The notes: generated by a model from the letters alone, not told the origin. Shown: positions 1-9,272, counted from the stretch's first letter. The stretch: 40,707 bases of DNA from Hyphomicrobiaceae bacterium (GCA_020442185.1 JAGRKS010000085.1:12229-52935), one strand, 5' to 3'. Made by a program: numbers and translations.

Positions 1-276
1 TTCGGCACCGTCTGGGGCATCATGCATTCGTTCACGGCGATCGCCCAGGCCAAGGATACCAGTCTTGCGGTCGTGGCGCCGGGCATCGCGGAAGCGTTGT
101 TCGCAACCGCCATCGGTCTTGCGGCGGCAATCCCTGCCGTGGTCGCCTACAACCAGATATCGGTTTCGCTCGGGCGCGCCGCGGAGCGAACCAATAGTGC
201 CGTCTCGCGCCTTGCCGCATTGTTCGCCCGGCATCATCTCAGCCAGCCCCAGGCAGCCGCCCATAAAGGAGCCTGA
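1..276 (+). CDS. tolQ: TolQ/ExbB proton-channel protein, C-terminal part
   Basis: The reading frame is open from base 1, so only the last 91 residues are present and the start lies outside the window. TolQ/ExbB forms the inner-membrane proton channel that, with TolR, drives TolA/TonB. The visible part opens with [11 protein letters not shown], carries the family segment [20 protein letters not shown] (third transmembrane helix region) followed by a YN pair, and ends in a short cytoplasmic tail. These are core TolQ/MotA-type motifs. The stop (274-276) lies three bases before the tolR start, and the tolR ribosome site AAAGGAG (about 265-271) sits inside this gene, so the two are tightly coupled. 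TolQ is preferred over ExbB because of the tolR-type neighbour, but the families are close. Confidence 0.9.
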   Translation, partial: FGTVWGIMHSFTAIAQAKDTSLAVVAPGIAEALFATAIGLAAAIPAVVAYNQISVSLGRAAERTNSAVSRLAALFARHHLSQPQAAAHKGA

Positions 277-278
277 CA

Positions 279-785
279 ATGGGCATGCAGCTCGGCGGGC
301 ATTTTCCGGACGATCAGGACGACGGCGGATACCGGCCGATGGCGGAGATCAACATCACGCCGTTCGTCGACGTGATGCTCGTGCTGCTCATCATCTTCAT
401 GGTGGCGGCACCGCTGCTGATACAAGGCGTGCCCGTCGACCTTCCGAGCACTTCGGCCGCGAAACTCGCACAGACGCGAAAGCCGATGGTTGTGACGCTC
501 GGCGGTGACGGCAAGCTCTATATCCGCGACGAAGAGATCGCGCGGCCGGGGCTTGTTCAGCGGCTGCGCGAAATACGCGCCGACGAGGGCGACACCGTCG
601 TCTACGTGCGAGCCGACAGGAAGGCGGCATATGGCGATGTGATGGAGGTGCTCGGTCGCGTTGGCGATTCGGGCTATGCGCGCGTCTCGCTGCTGTCCAA
701 GCCCCCGTCGCGGCAGGCTGCAACGGGCTCGCCCGTAACGCCGTCGACGGTGCCCGGACCGGTGACGCCGGCTGTTGGGAACTGA
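279..785 (+). CDS. tolR: TolR/ExbD-family protein
   Basis: This is the single-span inner-membrane partner of TolQ in the Tol-Pal or Ton energy-coupling complex. The 168-residue protein has a short cytoplasmic N-terminus, then the family signature MAEINITPFVDVMLVLLIIF, which contains the conserved aspartate of the transmembrane helix (D in FVDVML). A periplasmic domain of about 100 residues ends in VYVRADRKAAYGDVMEVL, the usual ExbD/TolR C-terminal strand-helix motif. The last 25 residues are Pro/Ser/Thr-rich and probably disordered. ATG at 279 follows AAAGGAG at a good distance; a second in-frame ATG lies at 285. The gene sits between tolQ and a TolA/TonB-like gene, with only six bases to the latter. 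Confidence 0.92.
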   Translation: MGMQLGGHFPDDQDDGGYRPMAEINITPFVDVMLVLLIIFMVAAPLLIQGVPVDLPSTSAAKLAQTRKPMVVTLGGDGKLYIRDEEIARPGLVQRLREIRADEGDTVVYVRADRKAAYGDVMEVLGRVGDSGYARVSLLSKPPSRQAATGSPVTPSTVPGPVTPAVGN

Positions 786-791
786 CGTTCG

Positions 792-1646
792 ATGAGTGCG
801 ATCCGGCTCGCAAGTGTCCTCGTGTCGACGGCCCTGCATGGTGCGCTCGCGCTGGCATTTGTCGACTTCCAGGCCGGACCGCAGTCTCTGGAGGCCGGCA
901 CGGGCAACGATCTATTGCGGATCGAGCAGGGCATCGCCATCGACGGCGTGGCCCGGCTTGGTGAAGCGCCGGAAACGATCGAGGCGCGCGAGGTCGAGAC
1001 GACGGAGAGCAGCGTCGCGACGCCCGAGATGGAGGAAGTGAAGGCTGTCGAGCAGGTGCCGCCCGAACCGCCGCGCGAGGTCGCGGCCCTCGAGCCCCCG
1101 CCGCCGGATGCGCTGCGCACGGAAAAGCCGAACGAGATCGAGGACGTCATCGCTTCGCCGCTCGGCGAAACGCGCGAAATCCTGACGGCGCCGTTACTGC
1201 CGCCGCCGAAGGAGGTGACGCCCGAGCCACTCGAGGAAGTGAAGGAGCAGCCGCCGCCGGATATCAAGCCGCCGCAGCCGAAGCTGGTCGCCATGGAACA
1301 ACAGGTGGAGCAGGTCGCAGTCATTGAACAGCAGGCGGCGTCGCAATCGATGAGCGGCGGCGATGCGACGCTCTACACGGCCTATCTCGGGTCAATTCGC
1401 ACGCACGTCGAACGCCACAAGGTGAAGCCGAAATCGCTCGGCCGCGGCACAACAGTGGTGCGCTTCACGATCAGCCGCACGGGCGAGATCACGTCACGCG
1501 AGGTGGCGACGAGTTCGGGGTCGGCAGAACTGGACCAGGCGGCGCTCGCGGCGATCGACAAGGCGTCACCGTTCCCCAAGTTCCCCGACAAAATGTCTCG
1601 TGATCAGATCGTTCTTTCGATCCCGTTCCGGTTCATCACGAGATAG
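792..1646 (+). CDS. TolA/TonB-type energy transducer with TonB C-terminal domain
   Basis: This 284-residue periplasm-spanning protein should transmit force from TolQR to the outer membrane. It begins with one transmembrane helix (about residues 6-24) that contains S12-TAL-H16, the SxxxH motif needed for coupling in TonB and TolA. A long Pro/Glu-rich linker (about 35-185) follows. The C-terminal 90 residues carry the TonB C-terminal fold: YLGSIRTHVERHK, then VVRFTISRTGEI, then LDQAALAAIDKASPFPKFP. Context (tolQ-tolR) argues for a TolA role, while the C-terminal domain is TonB-like, so no gene symbol is given. The gene ends the plus-strand run; tolB and pal, which usually follow, are absent. 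Only a weak ribosome site (GGGA) precedes the ATG. Confidence 0.85.
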   Translation: MSAIRLASVLVSTALHGALALAFVDFQAGPQSLEAGTGNDLLRIEQGIAIDGVARLGEAPETIEAREVETTESSVATPEMEEVKAVEQVPPEPPREVAALEPPPPDALRTEKPNEIEDVIASPLGETREILTAPLLPPPKEVTPEPLEEVKEQPPPDIKPPQPKLVAMEQQVEQVAVIEQQAASQSMSGGDATLYTAYLGSIRTHVERHKVKPKSLGRGTTVVRFTISRTGEITSREVATSSGSAELDQAALAAIDKASPFPKFPDKMSRDQIVLSIPFRFITR

Positions 1647-1758
1647 CAGCCGGGCCATCCGTATCGCCAGCGCCGCGCGAAGCTCGCCGTTTTGCTCTGC
1701 GACCATCCCGATAACCGATTGACGCCGGGGCACCGCCAGCGGGCAAAGCGGTGACGAT

Positions 1759-1986
1759 TCAGAACGAACGGCGGGGCAGGAAGCGTGCAGCGAGCGGACC
1801 CTTGACGAGAGGTGGCGCCCGGCGTTCCGCCGCTTCGGCCTCGCGGATCGCTTCGGCCAGTGCGGACTTCAGCTTCTCGAGCCCTGGAACGCGTGCAGCG
1901 TCGTCGTGCATGTAGCCGAGCGTATCGCGCACGGTTGCGAGGTCGATCTCGGGCGGCCAGGGCCGCGAACGCGGAATACGAAACAC
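1759..1986 (-). CDS. small conserved-looking protein of unknown function
   Basis: This 75-residue protein has no recognised domain. The start is a GTG at 1986 preceded by GGAG eight bases upstream, which supports translation. The N-terminus is FRIPRSRPWPPEIDLATVRD; the middle is a charged Ala/Glu-rich helix (about residues 35-57); the end is basic (LPRRSF). It has no signal peptide or membrane segment, so it is probably cytoplasmic. It stands alone, convergent to the tol operon and divergent from the first glycosyltransferase. The style resembles small hypothetical proteins common in Hyphomicrobiales, but I cannot name a family. The regular amino-acid composition and clear ribosome site make it more likely real than a chance frame. 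Confidence 0.6.
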   Translation of the reverse strand: MFRIPRSRPWPPEIDLATVRDTLGYMHDDAARVPGLEKLKSALAEAIREAEAAERRAPPLVKGPLAARFLPRRSF

Positions 1987-2249
1987 GTTGGACGCTCCAC
2001 ACAGGACTTGGTTAAGAGCAGGTTAAGATTGTCTATCATCCGACATTTGGATCAGCAACCGGCTCGACTGCAGAAGCACTCGCAAGATGCGGGCCGCCGC
2101 ATCTTTCGGCCGTCACGCACCTTCAACGCGTCATTCTGATACAGCGGTGAGCCCTTTGCTGACCGCATTACTGGGGCGTTCGTTCACCTTTTTCGCTCAG
2201 CATGCGGGTGCTGTCTGCCGCAAGGGCGACGGCGCGGCACGGCCGCGAC

Positions 2250-3536
2250 ATGCCTCATGCATCCAATTTTCCGGAGACGACGTTGCGCCGCTCACCGAGC
2301 ATTCTCATCATCGTCGAGAACCTGACCGTGCCGCTGGACCGTCGCGTCTGGCAGGAAGCGCGTTCGCTGCGCGATGCCGGCTATACCGTATCGGTCATCT
2401 GTCCGGTCGGCGGCCGCTATACCGCATCCTATGAAGTCCTCGAGGGCATTCACGTCTTCCGCCATCCGCTGCCGTTCGAAGCCGACGGCCCACTCGGCTA
2501 CGTTGTCGAATATGGGACAGCGCTGTTCTGGGAGTTCGTCCTGTCGATCCGCGCGCACTTCAAGGTCGGCTTCGACGTCGTGCAGGCCTGCAATCCGCCG
2601 GACCTTATGTTCCTGATCGCGGGCTTCTGGAAATACCTGTTCGGCAAGCCGTTCGTCTTCGACCACCACGACATCAATCCCGAACTCTACGAAGCGAAGT
2701 TCGGCCGGCGCGGAGGTTTCCATCGTCTGTTGACGATGCTCGAGCGATGGACGTTCCGTACCGCGGATGTGTCGATCGCGACCAACGAGACGTTCAAGGA
2801 GATTGCGGTTTCGCGTGGCGGCATGCAGCCGGACCGGGTCTTTATCGTCCGCTCCATCCCCGACGTCAGCCGCTTCAAGCGCGTCGCGCCCGATGCAACG
2901 CTGCGCCAGGGCAAGAAGCACGTGCTCGGCTATGTCGGCATCATGGGCGCGCAGGATGGCGTCGATCTCCTGATCGAGGCCATGGCGCACCTCGTCCACC
3001 ACGAGGCGCGCGAGGATGTCGCATTGGTCGTCGTCGGCTCTGGAACGGAATTGCCGCACCTGCAGCGGCTTGCGGCGGAACGCGGCGTCGCCGACGTCGT
3101 CACCTTCACCGGGTTCTTGTCGGGTGAGCCGCTTCTTGCAGCACTTTCGAGCGTCGATATCGGTGTCATTCCAGATCCGAAGAACGCCTACAACGACAAG
3201 ATCTCGATGAACAAGGCGTTCGAATACATGACGCTCGGCATTCCCTTCGTGCAGTTCGATCTGATGGAAGGCCGCAAGATCGCGGGTGATGCAGCGCTCT
3301 ATGCGGACGACAATTCACCCGTGAGCCTTGCAACGGAAATCGCGCGTCTGATGGACGAGCCGGAACTTGCAGTGCGTCTTGCAGAGGAAGGCAAAGCGCG
3401 CGCCAAGGCACTGCTGCGCTGGGACGAAGAAGCGTCGCGACTGGTCGCGGCCTATCAGTTGGCGCTCGATGGCGGCCGCAAGCGCGGCACGTCCATGCCG
3501 GCACCCACAGCAACGCTGTCGGGCCATCACAACTGA
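2250..3536 (+). CDS. glycosyltransferase family 4 (GT-B fold)
   Basis: A cytoplasmic glycosyltransferase that probably adds one sugar to the lipid-linked repeat unit of the exopolysaccharide. The N-terminal Rossmann half begins at ILIIVENLTVPLDRRVWQEA, a form typical of GT4 enzymes that handle deoxy or amino sugars. The C-terminal nucleotide-sugar half has GYVGIMGAQDGVDLLIEA, VVVGSGTELPHL, FTGFLSGEP and then NDKISMNKAFEYMTLGIPFV, the GT4 acceptor/donor motif with its conserved glutamate. The start is uncertain. ATG 2250 is used here; ATG 2202 is also in frame, and TTG 2283 has the best ribosome site (GGAGA six bases upstream) and would begin right before the domain. The gene stands alone on +, opposite to the flippase gene. 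Confidence 0.85.
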   Translation: MPHASNFPETTLRRSPSILIIVENLTVPLDRRVWQEARSLRDAGYTVSVICPVGGRYTASYEVLEGIHVFRHPLPFEADGPLGYVVEYGTALFWEFVLSIRAHFKVGFDVVQACNPPDLMFLIAGFWKYLFGKPFVFDHHDINPELYEAKFGRRGGFHRLLTMLERWTFRTADVSIATNETFKEIAVSRGGMQPDRVFIVRSIPDVSRFKRVAPDATLRQGKKHVLGYVGIMGAQDGVDLLIEAMAHLVHHEAREDVALVVVGSGTELPHLQRLAAERGVADVVTFTGFLSGEPLLAALSSVDIGVIPDPKNAYNDKISMNKAFEYMTLGIPFVQFDLMEGRKIAGDAALYADDNSPVSLATEIARLMDEPELAVRLAEEGKARAKALLRWDEEASRLVAAYQLALDGGRKRGTSMPAPTATLSGHHN

Positions 3537-3762
3537 CCGCCTGCAGAAGTTCCGCAATCAAATGCGTCGCGCGGCGGACTGCCATGACGCGCGAACCAGA
3601 TAGCTTCGGCGCGACGGCGCACACAGGCGGGCAATCCTCATGATCCGTGAGAGAGCGACGGACGCGCGCGCATCGCGTAACGCCAGTTAGAGTGTTTCGC
3701 TGGTTCGCCACTCGTCGATGACGCTACCGACCAACAGTGGAACGTCGCTCCGCGCAGCTCTC

Positions 3763-5370
3763 TCAACCGTCGCGGCCAGATCGCGCTTCGCCTGCAGCGC
3801 AACCAAGCGCTTGCGCTCGCCACTTCGATACGGGGAGATGCCCCGCAAGCTGGTGCATCGTCGACGGCAACGCCAGCATCGACAGCGGCGCCAGACATCC
3901 AAGCGCCAAGGCGAACGCCAGCAGCGATGTTGCAAGCCCGGCGCCGTCGCCGATCATGGCATGCGCTGTCAGGGCGATTGCGGCGGCCGGTACGACGAGA
4001 AGGGCGCGGCGCATGAGTTCTGTTCCGAGCCTGGACGCCGCCGGATCGGCACCAAGCGATTGACGGTCGAGGCGCGCTGCGAGGTAGGCGAGGGACGTGA
4101 ATTCCGCCGCAACACCGGCTGCCGCAACACCCACAAGCCCGTAGCCGTTGACGATCGCGATATAAGCGAGGGCGAGACCGGTCGCGCGCACGAGCCCTGC
4201 GATGAGGAACGGCCGCGTAACACCGTGCGCCATCATCGCCATGCCCGCGACGATGTGGATGATCCGCAACGCCCACATGCCCGCAAGGCAAGCAAGCACC
4301 GCATCGAGCCCGGCATACTGCTTGCCGAAGGTCAGCGTCAGCAGGGCGGGGCCGGCGACGACGAACGCCATCAGATAGACGGCGGCCGCGAGGGCCGTCG
4401 TCTCGCTCGTCAGGCGGAAGCGTTGGGCGAAGGACGTCGCGTCGTCGCGTACCTCGGCCAGCAGCGGCAGCAACAGGGCGTGTCCGATCTTGGCGGCGAG
4501 AAGGCCCGGCACCATGGTGATCATGAATGCCGCGGTGTAGCTCGCCAGCGCTTCGACATCGAGCATGCCGGCAATCAACATCCGGTCGCCCTGGTAGACC
4601 GCAACCAGCGGGAAGGCGCTGGCCCAGATCGGCCACCCGAATGCGATCAGGCGGCGAAGGTGTTCGGGTGAGAGTGCGACCGCATAGGGTCGCTCCGCCA
4701 TGACGTGCGACACGACGAGGGCTGCGAGGCCCTGTGCGGCGACGACCGCGACCACGGCGGCGTAACTGTCGGTGTACCACAGCGCCGGGATGACGAGCGC
4801 GAGGGCTGCCGCCTGTGGAACCACCTCGATCAGCATCTGGGGGCGATTGTCGAGGCGGCGCTGCGCGCGGCGCGAATCGAGGTGAAGGAAACCCTTGAGT
4901 GCGGGCGCGATGGCAACCGTCGCGAACGCCCATGCAGCATGTGGCACGCCGAATGCGCTTGCCAGTGGCACAGCCGCGACGAGGATAGCGGCGGCAGTCA
5001 GGAAGCCCCGCGCAATGAGCGTCGCATGGGCCGTCGCAACGAGCCGTTCGTCGTCGCCGTCGCGCGCCTGCACGATCAACCGGTCGGCGCCGATGTCGCT
5101 CAGCGTGTCGATCAACTGCAACAGCATCATGATCGCGGCGGCGATGCCGAAATCGCCTTTCGAGAGCCAATGCGCCAGTAGGGCGTTGCGGGCGAACGAA
5201 AACGCTTGGGCGCCGATGTTTCCCGCGAGAACAAGCGCGCCCTGGCTCGCGATGCGGCCGACGAGTGGGCTGTTGCGCTGGGCTGAAGGCGTCGCGACCG
5301 CCGAAGTATCGACGTTTGGCCGAGGGTGCCCGTCGAGTGCGGTTGACACGTGCGCGCCGCTACCCGTCAT
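3763..5370 (-). CDS. oligosaccharide flippase (Wzx/MOP-type)
   Basis: An inner-membrane protein of about 535 residues that should flip the undecaprenyl-linked repeat unit to the periplasm. After a polar N-terminus of about 30 residues come 12-14 hydrophobic helices. The first carries GALVLAGNIGAQAFSFARNA, and the nearby WLSKGDFGIAAAI is the usual Wzx motif (LG..FG in relatives). The loop FGWPIWASAFPLVAVYQGDR before the middle helices is also typical of polysaccharide-biosynthesis flippases. The ATG at 5370 overlaps the stop of the upstream glycosyltransferase as ATGA, which decides this start over upstream ATGs in the same frame. It is co-transcribed with the family 2 glycosyltransferase. The exact sugar cannot be told from sequence. 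Confidence 0.85.
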   Translation of the reverse strand: MTGSGAHVSTALDGHPRPNVDTSAVATPSAQRNSPLVGRIASQGALVLAGNIGAQAFSFARNALLAHWLSKGDFGIAAAIMMLLQLIDTLSDIGADRLIVQARDGDDERLVATAHATLIARGFLTAAAILVAAVPLASAFGVPHAAWAFATVAIAPALKGFLHLDSRRAQRRLDNRPQMLIEVVPQAAALALVIPALWYTDSYAAVVAVVAAQGLAALVVSHVMAERPYAVALSPEHLRRLIAFGWPIWASAFPLVAVYQGDRMLIAGMLDVEALASYTAAFMITMVPGLLAAKIGHALLLPLLAEVRDDATSFAQRFRLTSETTALAAAVYLMAFVVAGPALLTLTFGKQYAGLDAVLACLAGMWALRIIHIVAGMAMMAHGVTRPFLIAGLVRATGLALAYIAIVNGYGLVGVAAAGVAAEFTSLAYLAARLDRQSLGADPAASRLGTELMRRALLVVPAAAIALTAHAMIGDGAGLATSLLAFALALGCLAPLSMLALPSTMHQLAGHLPVSKWRAQALGCAAGEARSGRDG

Positions 5371-6392
5371 GACGACGTGCCGAGCGATGTCCGCGCCGGC
5401 GAGCCTGCGCGCGCTTGGAGACGGTGCCCCGTCGCAGTATCCGCCGTGTAGCCGGATCGCCATGCGTCGCGCTCCCGCCAGATGTCGCTCCACGCGGCGG
5501 CGGATTTCGAAGTGGCCTCATTGCGTGAGACCATGCTCGCGAGGCGCAGTGCCGTGAGGCGAGTCAACGGCCAGGCGGTGATCAGGAGGTGTGTCAACGC
5601 CCGCTCGAGGCCATGCATGTGCCGGTTGGCGAGAGACATCTTGGCGGCGAGCAGCTTGATCATCTTGGCGGAGCGGGTCGCCTCGGACGCGCCGCCCAGA
5701 TGCACGATGGTCGCGGTTGGCGTTACGGCGGGGCGTGCGCCGGCGCGAATGGCGCGCAGACAGAGATCAGCCTCTTCGCCGTACATGAAAAACAGCGGGT
5801 CGAAGCCACCGAGCTCGTTCCACAGCGCGCGCGGGATGAGCAGGAGGCAGCCCGATACGATATCGACTTCGCGGACCGTGTCGCGTTGCCAGCCGCCGAA
5901 GGCCTCGCCATTGAACAATTCAGACGTGCGGAAGATAGCGGCGAGGCCACTTGTCCTGCAGAACTGGTTCCACACCGTCATGCGATGCCAGCAGGACGAG
6001 GGGTTGAGGCTGCCGTCGGCGAAGATCGTACGTCCGCCCCAGATCTTCGCCGCGGGCCGTTCCGCCGCGAATTCGAGCAGCCGGTCGATTGCACCGTCAC
6101 GCACGACGGTGTCGGGATTGAGCAGCAACACGAGATCGGCGGTCGCGTGGCGGGCAGCCAAGTTGTTGGCGCGGCCGAAGCCGATGTTCTCGTCGAGCGC
6201 GATCAGCCTCGGGCGCGAGGGATGGCTTGCGATCGCGGCCGCTGAACCATCGCTCGAGGCGTTGTCGACGACGATGATCTCGTGGTTGGCCGTTGTTTCG
6301 CGGCTGGCTGATTCGATGGCGGCGAGCGTCAACTCGCGCGTGTTGTAGGAGACGATCAGGATCGAAACAGCGGGCTTCGTCACGGTTGGCAT
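5367..6392 (-). CDS. glycosyltransferase family 2 (GT-A fold)
   Basis: A cytoplasmic or membrane-associated inverting glycosyltransferase of about 341 residues, probably a rhamnosyltransferase-like enzyme of the WbbL type. It begins with VSILIVSYNTRELTLAAIES, has VVDNASSDGS (nucleotide-sugar aspartates), the motif LLLNPDTVV in place of the classical DXD, then VDIVSGCLLLIPRALWNELG and FFMYGEEADLCLRA, where the ED-like pair holds the catalytic base. The C-terminal region is basic and partly hydrophobic. The start is set at ATG 6392, just before the domain; an ATG at 6464 would add 24 residues of low-complexity sequence. It overlaps the flippase start by four bases, so both belong to one transcript for repeat-unit assembly and export. 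Confidence 0.87.
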   Translation of the reverse strand: MPTVTKPAVSILIVSYNTRELTLAAIESASRETTANHEIIVVDNASSDGSAAAIASHPSRPRLIALDENIGFGRANNLAARHATADLVLLLNPDTVVRDGAIDRLLEFAAERPAAKIWGGRTIFADGSLNPSSCWHRMTVWNQFCRTSGLAAIFRTSELFNGEAFGGWQRDTVREVDIVSGCLLLIPRALWNELGGFDPLFFMYGEEADLCLRAIRAGARPAVTPTATIVHLGGASEATRSAKMIKLLAAKMSLANRHMHGLERALTHLLITAWPLTRLTALRLASMVSRNEATSKSAAAWSDIWRERDAWRSGYTADTATGHRLQARAGSPARTSLGTSS

Positions 6393-6609
6393 GCTGGCGG
6401 TCCGCCGTTGAGACGCCCCTTCCGGACAGCCGGGCGGATCATGCGTCAATTGTCGTCGCAGCACTCTAGCCGCCGCCGCCTAATCCGGCGTTAAGGAAGC
6501 GACCCGCGACGACGCCGCGGCCCCGCTGCGGCTGACGAGGAGATGGCGGCCCGCCCTTGCCGCAACAGATGCTTAATCACGATCTGGAACAATCGCGCGA
6601 CGGCATCTG

Positions 6610-7869
6610 GTGCCAGAGAACAGAAAGCGAAACAACGTGGGTCAACCTGCTGGTGCGGCAATTTCAACGCCGCCTTTCGATGGCATCATCTGCATCGGTG
6701 GCGAAGACTGGTGGTATCACAACCGCGGTCACTTCGATTTCCAGATCATGCGGCGCCTTGCGAAGCGCTGGCCGGTGCTGTTCGTCAATTCGCTCGGTGT
6801 GCGGCTGCCGAGCGTCAGGGACAATCGCCTTTTCGTCGAGCGCATCGGCCGCAAGTTGAAGAGCTTGTCGCGCGGTGTTGTCGAGGCCGAGCCGGGCTTC
6901 TGGGTGTTCTCGCCGCTCTCCGTTCCGGGTGAAGCGGGCCAGCGACTTTCGGGGTGGGCGCTCGCACCGCAGATCCGCCTCGCAGCCCACCGCGCCGGCA
7001 TCCGCCGTCCGCTGCTGTGGGTGCATTGTCCAGCAGGCGCCCCTCTCGTCGATGCGATTCCATCAGCGGCGGTCGTCTTGCAGCGTACCGACAGGTTCGA
7101 GGCTTTCCCGGAGGCCGACCCGACCGTCGTCGCGCGCCAGATCGCGCACATCAAGGCGCGTGCGGATCTCGCGATTTATGCGGCACCCCATCTCATGCAC
7201 GAGGAAGCTGGGTCGGTCCGCCGCCAGCTTCTGGTTACGCATGGTGTCGACGTCACGCGATTTTCCGCCGCCGGAGACGGCGTCCATCCGGCGCCTTCCG
7301 ATGTCGCGCATCTACCCCGTCCCCGCGTCGGCTTCGTCGGCGGCATCGATGCCCACACCTTCGATCCGGAATTGTTCCGTGCCGTCGCGACCCGCCTCTG
7401 CGACGTGCAGTTCGTGATGATCGGCGGCAGCTCGCTCGCGGAAGACTGGTGCCAGCTGGCGAATGTCCATTTCCTCGGTCGCAAGCCTTACGACGAAGTG
7501 GCGGACTATATGGCCGCCGTCGATTGCCTCATCATGCCGTGGAACGACAGCGACTGGATCAAGGCCTGCAACCCGATCAAGCTCAAGGAATACCTCGCCG
7601 TCGGTCGGCCGATCGTGACGACCGACTTCGGCGCGCTCGATGGCTGGCGCGATCTGGTATCGGTTGCAAGCGGTGCGGACGGCTTTGCCGCCGCGATCTC
7701 GGCGGCGCTTGCGGCACCCGGCGATCCTCTCATCGGCCGCCGACGCGTTGCCACGGAAACCTGGGATGCGAAGGCGGATCTCGTCGCCGATGGTCTTATG
7801 GGGCTGTTCCGCGACGAGGGACAGAAGCGCAACGAAACCACATCGAGTGGACTGTCGCGCGCGGCTTGA
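6610..7869 (+). CDS. glycosyltransferase (GT-B fold, GT1/GT4-like)
   Basis: This protein of up to 419 residues is related to capsule and exopolysaccharide glycosyltransferases. The N-terminal half has FDGIICIGGEDWWYHNRGHF and AKRWPVLFVNSLG, which resembles the teichuronic/succinoglycan-type enzymes where the acceptor half replaces the classic Gly-rich loop. The C-terminal half has RVGFVGGIDAHTFDPELF, FVMIGGSS, FLGRKPYDEVADYMAAVD and CNPIKLKEYLAVGRPIV, the conserved E-rich donor-binding motif. The start is a GTG at 6610 with a poor ribosome site; another GTG at 6637 is as likely. It is on +, facing the polymerase gene (20 bases between the stops). The specific sugar is unknown. Confidence 0.8.
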   Translation: MPENRKRNNVGQPAGAAISTPPFDGIICIGGEDWWYHNRGHFDFQIMRRLAKRWPVLFVNSLGVRLPSVRDNRLFVERIGRKLKSLSRGVVEAEPGFWVFSPLSVPGEAGQRLSGWALAPQIRLAAHRAGIRRPLLWVHCPAGAPLVDAIPSAAVVLQRTDRFEAFPEADPTVVARQIAHIKARADLAIYAAPHLMHEEAGSVRRQLLVTHGVDVTRFSAAGDGVHPAPSDVAHLPRPRVGFVGGIDAHTFDPELFRAVATRLCDVQFVMIGGSSLAEDWCQLANVHFLGRKPYDEVADYMAAVDCLIMPWNDSDWIKACNPIKLKEYLAVGRPIVTTDFGALDGWRDLVSVASGADGFAAAISAALAAPGDPLIGRRRVATETWDAKADLVADGLMGLFRDEGQKRNETTSSGLSRAA

Positions 7870-7889
7870 TTTTCCGGCTCCGCTGCGTC

Positions 7890-9272
7890 CTATGCGGGGG
7901 CATACGGGCGGCCGGCATAGCCGCCGGCGCTCGTCTGTCCAAAGCCCCGCGCTGGATAGGGCCTGCCGGGCGATATCGGTTCCGGTGTTTTGCTCGCCAG
8001 CCCGTTCGCGCTGACCGCGCCAACCGCCACACCTGTCTTGAAGCTCGCGAGTTGCGCGCGCGCCGGATCCGCGATCCAGCCGCCAAGGCCGAGGAAGAAG
8101 AAGTAGTAGGCGTGCAGGACGTTCCAGTAGTGAACGGTTGCGCCGACCAGCGACAAGGCGATCAGTGACATCATCCAACCGAGCGCGATCTGGCGCACAT
8201 GCCGGTCCGCATGCCGGTAGCGACGGGTCATGACCGCGCGCGCGAGCAGGGCGATGGCGAGCGCCAGAAGAATGAATGCCGGGATGCCTTGTCGCATCGT
8301 GATGACCAGCCAGAACGCGTCGACGGTATCGGAGACCATCCACCACGGTCGCTGCCAGTCATCGAGGCCGATGCCGGTCCACGGGTTTGCCCACACGTTC
8401 TCGAGACCGTGCGTCCAGATCTGCAGTCGATAGAAGCCGGTCCACGGATCGAGCGTCATGCCTGTCGCGATGAATTCGATTGGCGTGCGGTTGGAAACCA
8501 GTGACATGCCGATGTATAGGCCCGCGATGCCGGCCACGGTGAGGGCGCCGCGCGCCGCGATGCCGCGCGTCACACGATCCCATACGAGCATGCCGCCTTG
8601 CAGGCCGAGGCACAGCATGGGTGCTGACGAAAGGCCGAGGAACGTTGCGAAGCCGAGTGTTCCGGCCTTGAACCTGCGGCTGGTGACGCGACGCTCCGCA
8701 TACCAGAACAGCGCGAACAATGCCGCGCAGAACGTGCCGTAGTGGATGGGGTGATCGAATGTGCCGTAGGCGCGCGTGAGGCCGAGACGTGTCTCGATGC
8801 TGACCGGGTGCAGGTACCCTGTCACCTGGCTCAGGAACTCGTGGGTGAAAAGACGCCCCGAAAGCGACTCCGGCAACGCGATGAGCGCCGCCAGTAGGAT
8901 GCCCGTCATCACTCCCTTCAAGCTGGCGCGCAGCTGTTCCGTCGTTCGCACGAAGGCGCGCGCCACGAAGTATCCGCCGAGCGCCTCGAGAGCGAGCGAG
9001 CCGCCGTAGACGAAGCCGTCGCGGCCCGTGTGGCTGGTATAGACGCCGATTGTCCAGGCACCGTAGAGAATGATGAAGACGTCGAAAATGCGAAACCGCT
9101 GGTCGCGGTTGGTCACCATCTTGGCGATCGCAATAGGCAGCAGCAGCAGGAGTGCAAGGCGGTGGGGCGGCAGGCGGAGGCCACCGATGTAGAGCGAGAA
9201 CTCCGTTGGACAAAGGAAGCTGACGATGACGAGAGCGATCGGCAGCGGCACGGCGAGGCTCTTTGCACTCAT
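7890..9272 (-). CDS. O-antigen ligase/Wzy-like exopolysaccharide polymerase
   Basis: A 460-residue integral inner-membrane protein with about 10-12 hydrophobic helices, the pattern of the O-antigen ligase/polymerase superfamily (Wzy, ExoQ, GumE). It should polymerise repeat units in the periplasm. Helices begin at IALVIVSFLCPTEFSLYI, and a long periplasmic loop around residues 255-300 contains WTGFYRLQIWTHGLENVWAN and PWTGIGLDDW, a region often holding the active-site arginine and histidine. The G.G...H-type sequence at the end of that loop fits the family. ATG 9272 has GGGAG eight bases upstream. It lies downstream of the priming transferase on the same strand but is separated from it by a strong inverted repeat (9411-9465). 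The C-terminal 40 residues are hydrophilic. Confidence 0.78.
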   Translation of the reverse strand: MSAKSLAVPLPIALVIVSFLCPTEFSLYIGGLRLPPHRLALLLLLPIAIAKMVTNRDQRFRIFDVFIILYGAWTIGVYTSHTGRDGFVYGGSLALEALGGYFVARAFVRTTEQLRASLKGVMTGILLAALIALPESLSGRLFTHEFLSQVTGYLHPVSIETRLGLTRAYGTFDHPIHYGTFCAALFALFWYAERRVTSRRFKAGTLGFATFLGLSSAPMLCLGLQGGMLVWDRVTRGIAARGALTVAGIAGLYIGMSLVSNRTPIEFIATGMTLDPWTGFYRLQIWTHGLENVWANPWTGIGLDDWQRPWWMVSDTVDAFWLVITMRQGIPAFILLALAIALLARAVMTRRYRHADRHVRQIALGWMMSLIALSLVGATVHYWNVLHAYYFFFLGLGGWIADPARAQLASFKTGVAVGAVSANGLASKTPEPISPGRPYPARGFGQTSAGGYAGRPYAPA

